From Prostheceraeus crozeri (taxonomy: Eukaryota > Platyhelminthes > Polycladida > Euryleptidae), in contig CAJQUW010008951.1 in the NCBI GenBank assembly GCA_907163375.1, positions 250,501-314,500 on the forward strand: a stretch of DNA of 64,000 nt, in the 5' to 3' direction. Under the pieces are notes generated by a model. The model was not told the DNA's origin and did no database searches. It saw only the letters and a list, made by a program, of their open reading frames with translations. This document shows positions 56,446 through 64,000 of this stretch, in pieces; positions within the stretch are counted from its first letter, which is position 1, and every line of letters begins with the position of its first letter. Both the position numbers and the translations under genes were made by a program.

Positions 56446-59400
56446 CGTGTTCAAGTCAGTCAAATTGTTGCATTTGACTTGACATTGAAAGGAATGTTTT
56501 TGAAATGAAAAACTCATATATGTCTTCTTTCTATCTTTATGTCTTGAAATCCGATGGAAAATAAAGAATTCCATCACAAAGGATTGTTAATTGCGACATT
56601 GATTCTCATTTTGAGGATTGATGGAAGGAAATCGCATCGAATTTACTCTACAGCGGATGAATTTTGAATGAAATTGAGATTGTCCTCCATTCGCTTTCAA
56701 CCGATCAAAATGTGCCCCTTGCTATGAATTATCGATAATAGATAACCGTCAAATCCCGCTGTAATTATACTTCTCTCGTTCATTTCCTTGACGTGAACAG
56801 TTATATTTGTAATGGAAATGTTTCTCAAATCCGCCAAACGTGTTGACGAAAGCGTTCTCAGATTCACCGCAAATTCTGATTAATTCTTCGATTGCTGCTC
56901 GTTATGATAGTTGAGCCATCGTCACGATTAGCGTTGGTTACAATGATCTCCGCAACCCAGCTTAGCTGTCTTCACAATGATCAGGATTAAACTTTTCGTC
57001 CGACCAGTATCAGGAGGGGATGATTTCTCTTCATTTTTCTGGACAACACTTTCCAGTGTTTGATGCGAGAAATTCCTCTGAGAATATCAGCTGACGACCT
57101 TTGTAGATGTTGTTGCGAGTCAATATGAGCAATCAAATTAACTTGATTTGAAATTGAGTCGATGAATGAAACACAGTGTCAGTCATATGTAAGACCTGAA
57201 AATCCATAGTAGGCTTGTGAAAATCACGTTATTTTAGCGATTGATTAGGGTTTAAAGCATACCATTCGTTGCAAAAAGTGAGCCTTTTGGTTTTTGATTT
57301 TTCAACTAAATGACATGCGACATGATCAACTTATGCTTATTAACAAAATAATCTTACTATCATTCTTTCATGTCAGTTATATTGTCACTATAAGTGTTAT
57401 GCTGCAATGTTTAGATGTGTGCTATAGTTAAATGATAGGCTGAAACATAATAGTTTGTTGATAAAGAAAGGCCATTTCCGATTATATTGGGGTCTTATTT
57501 TTAGCAGCGTTTTACAAAAATTGCCATAAATCGTCACAGTTCAAGGAGTTCAGACATCCGGCACTGCGAGTTTCATCAGTGCTACTTAGAAGTGTGTGTA
57601 CAGGAAATATTGGCATAAACACAAAAGGGCACGGAAATGACGTTTTTACCACATCACATCAGATTTGTGATAGACTTTCTAAATCCTTTTAAAACTATCA
57701 AAATGATTTTAGCATGGCCTTTTTCTATGGAAGTAATTCACGACCATATGTAAGTATATGCATATGGCTTTTACATGTGATATTGTGGTAAAATAAATTA
57801 TGAGACCTTAGCACCAAATAGGAATTCAAGGTCTATAATAACATGCCGGGTCATTTTGTGTTCGGCTGTCTATGAGTTTACCGCTGACTTCATGATTAAT
57901 TTTTGGTCATCCTCGATATAAACATAAATTTTTGAGTCTTAAATTTTGAAAGGTTCTGAGGAAAATTGAAAGCAAATTCAACTTAAATAATATATTCTAT
58001 AAAAATCATTTGCTCCTTAAAACGTGCAGTGTACAACGAATATTGGGTATATGATAATCAACAATACATTCTGTGTTCATAGCAAATCTTAACCTCTTAA
58101 GGGGTACTCCTTCTTTAAAGATTTTGAATAAAATCATGGTATTACATGGTCGTTCATTTAGCATCTGGTCGATTTCTTTTGTTGTCAAGACGAACCGGAC
58201 CGCAAGGCGTAGTAAACCCTTTTATCTTAAAAGAAACAACTTTATCCAACTCTTTGCATAGAAGATGATACGTATTGTTGTATTTATTTATTTATCTACG
58301 AGTCACTATAGGACAATGGTTCTCAACCTTTTATATTCCACGGCCCCCTTCCAAGTTAATCATTTTCCTGTGGCCCATTGTTCTATAGGCTACTTGATTT
58401 GATAGTTAATTATTTCTTCTTTCAATTTCTTTGTTACGATACTATCATGTTGTATGTCTTCACTATATCCTTGATACATCTCATGTGAATGTTCGATTTC
58501 TATTTTGCAACAGATATTATCTTTTCATTTTTAAGTTGATTTGCATAAATGCACGAATGTATGTAAGTACTACATTTTGGAGATATGTGAATTTTGAAAA
58601 AAATACTGTAAACCAAAAGACTATTCGACTTATTTTTTCGTTTTTTCACTAAATTTGTAAATGCCAGGCTAAACAAATAAAATATCCGCTTCTAGTAAAA
58701 ACAAATCATCATGCACAATAATCTGAGTTTAATATGATAGAACAATTACACAGAAAAAGTAACACCCATAAGATTCAATGGGAAGTACACCTTCTTGATA
58801 TTTGGCTTTGCGTTTGAAGTAGATATACGGATATCCCTCCGAACATCAAGGCGATTTCTATATTTAGTTTTGATTAAGACTAAATTCTCTTTTCCAAACG
58901 CACACACCTGTGAAATATAGCTTCTTGTTGATCTAAAAAGATCACATATGTGAGATAAAGCTAATATTACATCACAATTCCTCGCATCAGTTGTCACCCT
59001 GTGGTCTCCAAAACATAAATGAAAACAAAGCTAGCCATTGATCAATCATAGAATGTTGCAGATGTTCTCCTTGAAAATACGAATACTTATTTTCGGTCGG
59101 GCTAAGTTTCTATGAATTTACATTTGTCAATCACTTAATAGGATAAATCTGACATTGCCCCGAGCATTCCAGAACCTCAGTCTATAATCACAAATTTGCG
59201 CAGTCTCGGCTTCCTGCTGTATTTTTATCATAACTTTTTCAATTCGCAGATAACATGAGTCTAAAGTCTAATCCGTATTCTGCTGTACTTGGTGCACTGT
59301 TTGAAACATAGACATGTAGGCTTTTCTTACTGAGAAATTTCTCATAAAAAGAGAAAATGGAAGGTTCACGTTCGTGCATCTTGTCGTGGAGACTGCTCAT

Positions 59401-59999
59401 CTTGTTGAGTTTTGCTTCAAAGAACATGGAATATATCGTCCATTTTCACAAAATCTTCCATTGGGAATCAGTCTACAAGAAAATTGCGATGACCACTGTA
59501 CCACTCGCAGTTGATATGAAATAATGCGATTCCTCCTATCATGGTCAAAGGTCTGTGACTTCAGAGTCGTATGTGTTTTTCAAAATGGTTTTAGTCAAAA
59601 GCCAGCTGATGTCAGAGGAATTATAGTCAAAAGTCACTAGTCAGTGTCGTGTTGAGACTTGTCATTCGTGTCGCGCTTGTGTATTTTTATAATTAGAAAC
59701 TTCCTGTATATTAAAGCTGACTTGATGAACAACGGCCACAGGTCTACAGTACTTGGACAGTAATCAATTTATGCTGCATCCAAATCCGATCATCTGTTGT
59801 AATTTCCTAATTTCCTCGTCAGGAGCAGTGTCCTTCAGTAAATATTTGTTTGGCATTGACTATATGTTAAAAATAATGGCAAGATGAATTTTGTGTAAGA
59901 CTTTCCTTTGCGCTACATTCGTGCTACACTTAAGCGGTTTGAAGTTCGTGTCGTGTTCAAAAACTGCAATCGTTGCATGAGAAACTTCGTAGCTGATTG
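56446..59999. other. No gene recognised; hAT-type end at 58314-58380
   Basis: CAATGGTTCTCAACCTTTTA at 58314, followed by cacggccccc, is very close to the terminal sequence of common hAT elements, and the complementary CAATGGGCC end lies only 67 bp away (58380). It may be a minimal deletion derivative: the 7-mer ctatagg occurs on both sides but slightly out of register. The remainder is AT-rich and without motifs. Confidence 0.4.
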
Positions 60000-60545
60000 A
60001 TTGTATTGTGTCATCCACAGAATTAGATTGTTTTAGCGCATGACTTTGCTAGAAGTGCAAACTGATTCAAAACGATGGCACATGCAGGAATTGCTAAGTG
60101 GGGAAAAAGAAAGTTTTGATACCTTGCAGAGATGGGAAAAATAGTCGTGCGTCGCATGCGGATTGCTCTGATTTCCTTCAAAATGGTTCGATCACCGCGA
60201 TTCCTTCAGATTCGAAGAATTCAGATCATTACGCAAACTTTTTCTCGATAACGTTGGACTCTCCGATCTTTATTAAAGAAGTTAACAGGTACGCGAAAAA
60301 ACGATCACAAACTTCTCTGTAGAACTTGACATTGACTGTGTCTCTTTGCTGTGTGATCCGGTTGATAACAGTTACTGAAACTTTGCACAATTTGGCGTGT
60401 TTAATGTTGAACTGGCTGCTAATTGTTCGATTGCTATGGTATTATGTCAGCAGAATGTGCAATTGTATTAACGTTGCATGTTCCAATGTTTCCTTTCTAG
60501 TCAAACAGAAGAAGAGACGACCTGTCTATTTCTGTGGTATCATCA
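60000..60545 (+). repeat. Dispersed repeat family R2, copy 3
   Basis: This aligns along its length with 23125-23735. Its start (gcaaactgattcaaaacgat) is nearly identical to 44853. A 74-codon frame (60098-60322) contains LIPCRDGKNSRASHAD, equivalent to LIPYRDRKKSRASLAD in copy 1. The function is unknown. Confidence 0.6.
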
Positions 60546-61760
60546 CTCCATGAGAAGCCTAAGCAACTCAATTGGGAGAATTTGCGTCCAAAAATAGATG
60601 TGAAGATTAATTGACTGCGCTTCTTTACATGTGGAAGATTTTTGCGACTGGTATTCGCAATATTGAGAATGCCTGTGTGCATAGAGAAGTTTTAAGGGAA
60701 GTGATTTGCTCATATTTGAGTGACATTTATTTTCAATGTGTCGATATTTAAAGACTTCTGACGACAATTTTCAATAACATGCGACAATTTATGAAACGGA
60801 CTAGTTGATGTTTACTTGGAAAACATTGGAAGATAAAACAATCAGATCATCAGATTATTTGATAAACTTTCAATGCTGCCAATTTATTTTCTGACTGGTT
60901 TAATTCCATAAAACAAACTTGGGTCATCTTTGGACAAGTCAGGAATCTCTATTGATAATCAAGTAAAAGCGGTCGTGACAAGTTTATCAATCTTGACTTG
61001 TTATCAAGTCGGGAAAGTTTTTGAGATTTTACCGTGGCGAGACGGCAGCTCAGAGAGAAGATGTCTTCAACTAATTTCCGCTCATTCTTTCTCCGTCTCA
61101 CTTTCAGAACGAAGTGCAAATTAGATTAGAGCCGACGATTTGATATCATGGTGTGAGTTACCGACACATGGTTCTCAATATGGTCGCCGTTGGAGGCGAA
61201 ATACCATTGATATAAAAATGCTCGCTTCTCCTAAGCAGCGACTTATTCAGCAACTCTTAAAATGCTGAAAAGGTAACAGGATCAAAGTTGAAATCTGCAC
61301 GGAAGATGATATTCTCATTGCATTCAATGTCACTGAAACTAAGTAGATGATAATCAAAACGAAGAAATGCATCTGCAGATAGTTTGAGGGTTGTATTTCT
61401 ACACTTAGCGCAATTATCATGACATCATCAATTAGATATGATATCAAAATGATATTAATAACATCAATGTTAATTAATCAGGTGACTGTATCATTTCTTT
61501 ATCGTCTTCATCGCTCGGTCAGCTTCTGACAGACAATCAACTTCGCATCGGTTCAGCCATTCGCACCGGAGCCTCCGTTATTATTGCGCACATGTGCGCT
61601 CGCTACGGCTGAAAAGCGCACGGTAATGGAACGCATGGATTCATCTGCCAAAGAAGTACCGGTCATGCATCACCTTCGTCTATTAATGACGTTTCAAGCG
61701 AATAGAGTATGTTTTTTGTTTTTTGCTTAATTCCAAAAAAAGTGATTTTTGACAACCCTG
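60546..61760. other. No gene recognised
   Basis: This is non-coding sequence with a GC-richer patch at about 61540-61640 (cgcacatgtgcgc palindrome). No protein motif was found. Confidence 0.4.
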
Positions 61761-61767
61761 CTTGAAA

Positions 61768-61992
61768 TTAACGCTTTAAAAAGGTTTTACAACCGTGCTT
61801 ATAATACAGCATAAAACAGTAAGCACGACTTAAGAACAATTTTTGAAAACTCATAATTGCCCAAGCAGTAGTTCTCTTAATGTTTAACTGTTGCGCCAGC
61901 GGACGTAGTCCGTACGCGTTTACGTAGTCCTCGCTCTGAAGCCATGCATTGTAAAGGCGTTGCTTGTCTACTTCAGAAATTCTTGACGGCAT
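61768..61992 (-). pseudogene. Transposase N-terminal helix-turn-helix fragment
   Basis: From ATG 61992 the minus strand reads MPSRISEVDKQRLYNAWLQS and then LRPLAQQLNIKRTTAWAIM, a helix-turn-helix of the kind found at the N-terminus of IS630/Tc1-like transposases. After about 45 residues the similarity stops and no catalytic part follows. Assignment rests on the motif pattern only. Confidence 0.45.
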
Positions 61993-62028
61993 GTTTCCTC
62001 TTGACAAGATATTTGCGAGTATCAACAC

Positions 62029-64000
62029 TTGAATGTCTTATTTCACATTCGACTTCAAATGGACAATGAATTCATCTCATCTGGATCGCGATTAACAGCG
62101 CGAACAATAGATCAACGGTTGACTGCACTATTGCGCGTTAGAAAAACATAGATCAACGGATGAGCGGGGAAACCTATACTAAGGGCGGTTACTGGCTTAA
62201 ACACTTGGCCTTAAGACACAAAGTAAAGTAGCTTAAAGACATTAGTGTGAATAATTTGCTGCTTTAAAACTGTTCTTTTTGACAATACAGCCTTCTCATT
62301 TGATGCTGGAACCCTTATCATATTTACTAAAATGCAACATGCGATTATTCTTCCTGGCGCTGTGCTAATTAGTGAACCAGTGAGCATAATTGCGTAAATA
62401 CATAATTGATGAATTTTAAATCCATCTTAACACCAAAAAAAGCACAAATGAAAGTTGATGACATGTTATCAAAGGCAATGTTCATTGGTTTCCATAAATA
62501 AATGCTGTGTCGAAAGTATTTCTTGGAAGATTTATAAAGGACAAAAATGAAATTTGATTATTTGCATTATTCAGCAATTGCTAAGTCTTCATCAAATTAA
62601 TTTAATCAAAGAGCTATGGGGTTTTTGGGCTATCACTGTGTAGTGCAATATAATATTATATATCATTTTAGACATCATGCACTTTGATCTATTATATGTC
62701 AATTATATAGAAAGATGACAATATACAGACTATTTACAAATATAAAATCAGAAACAGTTCTATTCATAATCTAGGATTGGAGAAAAGCATAGAACGTAAT
62801 TGAAAACATGCACTAGATTTCGATAATATTAAAGGTCGGAAAAAGTAGTTAAGCAAAGCTGTGAAAGCAGTTTTTTAATTTTTTCTTTCCAATGTAAAGT
62901 AAGCTATAATTATGAAAACTTGCGTTGGAATACTTTTCGAAGTATATATGCTACAGTCTAATCAAAATATCGCTAATTGTTGTTTGCGACTTAAAATTGT
63001 TCTAGCCTTGTATGAAAGTGCATGAATTTGATATTTTTAACATTTTAAACCATTTTGAGAGAATGTTGTAAATACCACCACGATTGCAGGTAATTTACGG
63101 AAAATAACGGAAAAACTAGAAAACATAAAAATAACCTGATTTGGTCATAACCTAGCTTTTCTCGAAAAAAACATTCTTCTTTCCAAATGTGTCTGCTACT
63201 TATGATGCCAAAAATATGAAGAGAATAATAGCTTAAATATACCTGCTGAATGACATGTAGCTGCTTATTTTTTATCCATATTCAAAGCAACGGCTACTTA
63301 AAATCGGCTTCAATCGATAAGTAGATATAGAAGATAGTCAATGACATCAAAAGGGCTAAAATGTTAAAAGAAATTATTTTCAGTCCATCATTCGTAATCA
63401 TTAAAACGAAACAATGACCACTTGACCACGTGGGCACTTTATTTTACGTGCATATTATTTCACATAAGCTAATTATTATCGAAGATGTCTGATTTTATAG
63501 CTGAAGTCTCACTCAAATTCTTCGATGGAATCTTTGAATAAAGTTGAATGTTGAATGCGGGGTAGCTACTAGAGATAGATATAGTAAATGCAGTTTGATG
63601 TAATGTATACATCAACTGCTTTATCTATACCACAGAGATGGATTCGGCTGTCTGTAGGTTACTCTGGAGGTGACGCACTTCTATCTCAGCCATTGTATGC
63701 GATGGTAGAGAGAGGTGGAAATATCCGTCTCCCTTTGGCTAATGTGATTGGCCAAGCGCACGCAATGCGCAAGGAAAGTTGTACTAGGGAACACGTCGTT
63801 GTGACGAGCTGTCGTTATCACATTGAAGACTGAACATCTGGCATGTGAACAGTACTTATCTTGGACTCAATGTTTCTCCGTTATAAATTCATCAAATAGA
63901 AATATTATTCACATCGTTCGACTTCTCACAATCAAAATTTACTGACTGTGTGCGTTCAATGTGGTGTCAATGATTTAGTTCGTCAGAATTCAGGTTTGAT
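62029..64000. other. No gene recognised
   Basis: This is mostly AT-rich non-coding sequence. An 81-codon frame at 63588-63833 lies in a slightly GC-richer stretch but has no recognisable domain. Confidence 0.4.

Noticed and set aside
58306-58389. Complete 67-bp hAT element with target duplication
   Set aside because: The shared ctatagg is out of register with the ends; only the hAT-like terminal sequence is reported.
63588-63833. 81-codon frame as a host gene or exon
   Set aside because: No recognisable domain, no clear splice sites and no second copy to support it.

Overview
This is 64 kb of AT-rich eukaryotic nuclear DNA. There are no operons, no ribosome-binding sites and no compact gene layout. 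Almost every coding sequence I can recognise belongs to a transposable element, and almost all of these are broken. The mix (Penelope-like retroelements with a GIY-YIG endonuclease, a DUF4817/DDE_3 transposase, Tc1, hAT, PIF-Harbinger, and CR1/L2-like and RTE-like LINEs) indicates an invertebrate animal. The DUF4817-type transposase and the frequent 'taggcctac' words lean towards an arthropod or another marine invertebrate, but that is inference. No complete host gene was recognised. The only possible host-like exon is a FLYWCH zinc-finger exon at 55.6-55.9 kb, and it may itself belong to a Mutator-like element.

Layout. 0-15 kb: a snap-back repeat with a decayed hammerhead-like core (0.3-0.4 kb); a DUF4817/DDE_3 mariner-superfamily element with both inverted ends (2.2-3.5 kb); a scattered repeat family with a small MITE inserted in it (6.5-11.3 kb); and a non-autonomous hAT element with a perfect 8-bp target duplication (13.8-14.5 kb). 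15.8-19.1 kb: a nested composite in which a TA-flanked host element is interrupted by a 5'-truncated Penelope-like element (12-bp target duplication, hammerhead ribozyme in its tail) and by a Tc1 element. 21-31 kb: LINE, Penelope and hAT fragments and a fold-back element. 33-41 kb: a palindromic MITE and a nearly full-length CR1/L2-like LINE on the minus strand. A PIF-Harbinger transposon, with a transposase broken by a single stop codon, sits 3 bp upstream of the LINE ORF1 start codon. 41-54 kb: mostly non-coding, with decayed hammerhead-like motifs and a striking palindrome of about 2.3 kb (arms of about 980 bp, nearly identical). 54.5-56.4 kb: an RTE-like LINE end and an inverted-repeat-bounded unit carrying the FLYWCH exon. 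56-64 kb: mostly unassigned sequence with repeat copies and a transposase N-terminus.

The most interesting thread is a set of hammerhead ribozyme-like motifs at up to six sites. Two have a complete conserved core (16.72 and 25.78 kb). Both lie directly downstream of a GIY-YIG coding remnant, and both have an unusual stem III made of a 6-nt palindrome. Hammerheads in Penelope-like elements are an established phenomenon; what is specific here is the number of motifs in one window and an element whose 5' inverted tail copy ends inside the ribozyme core.
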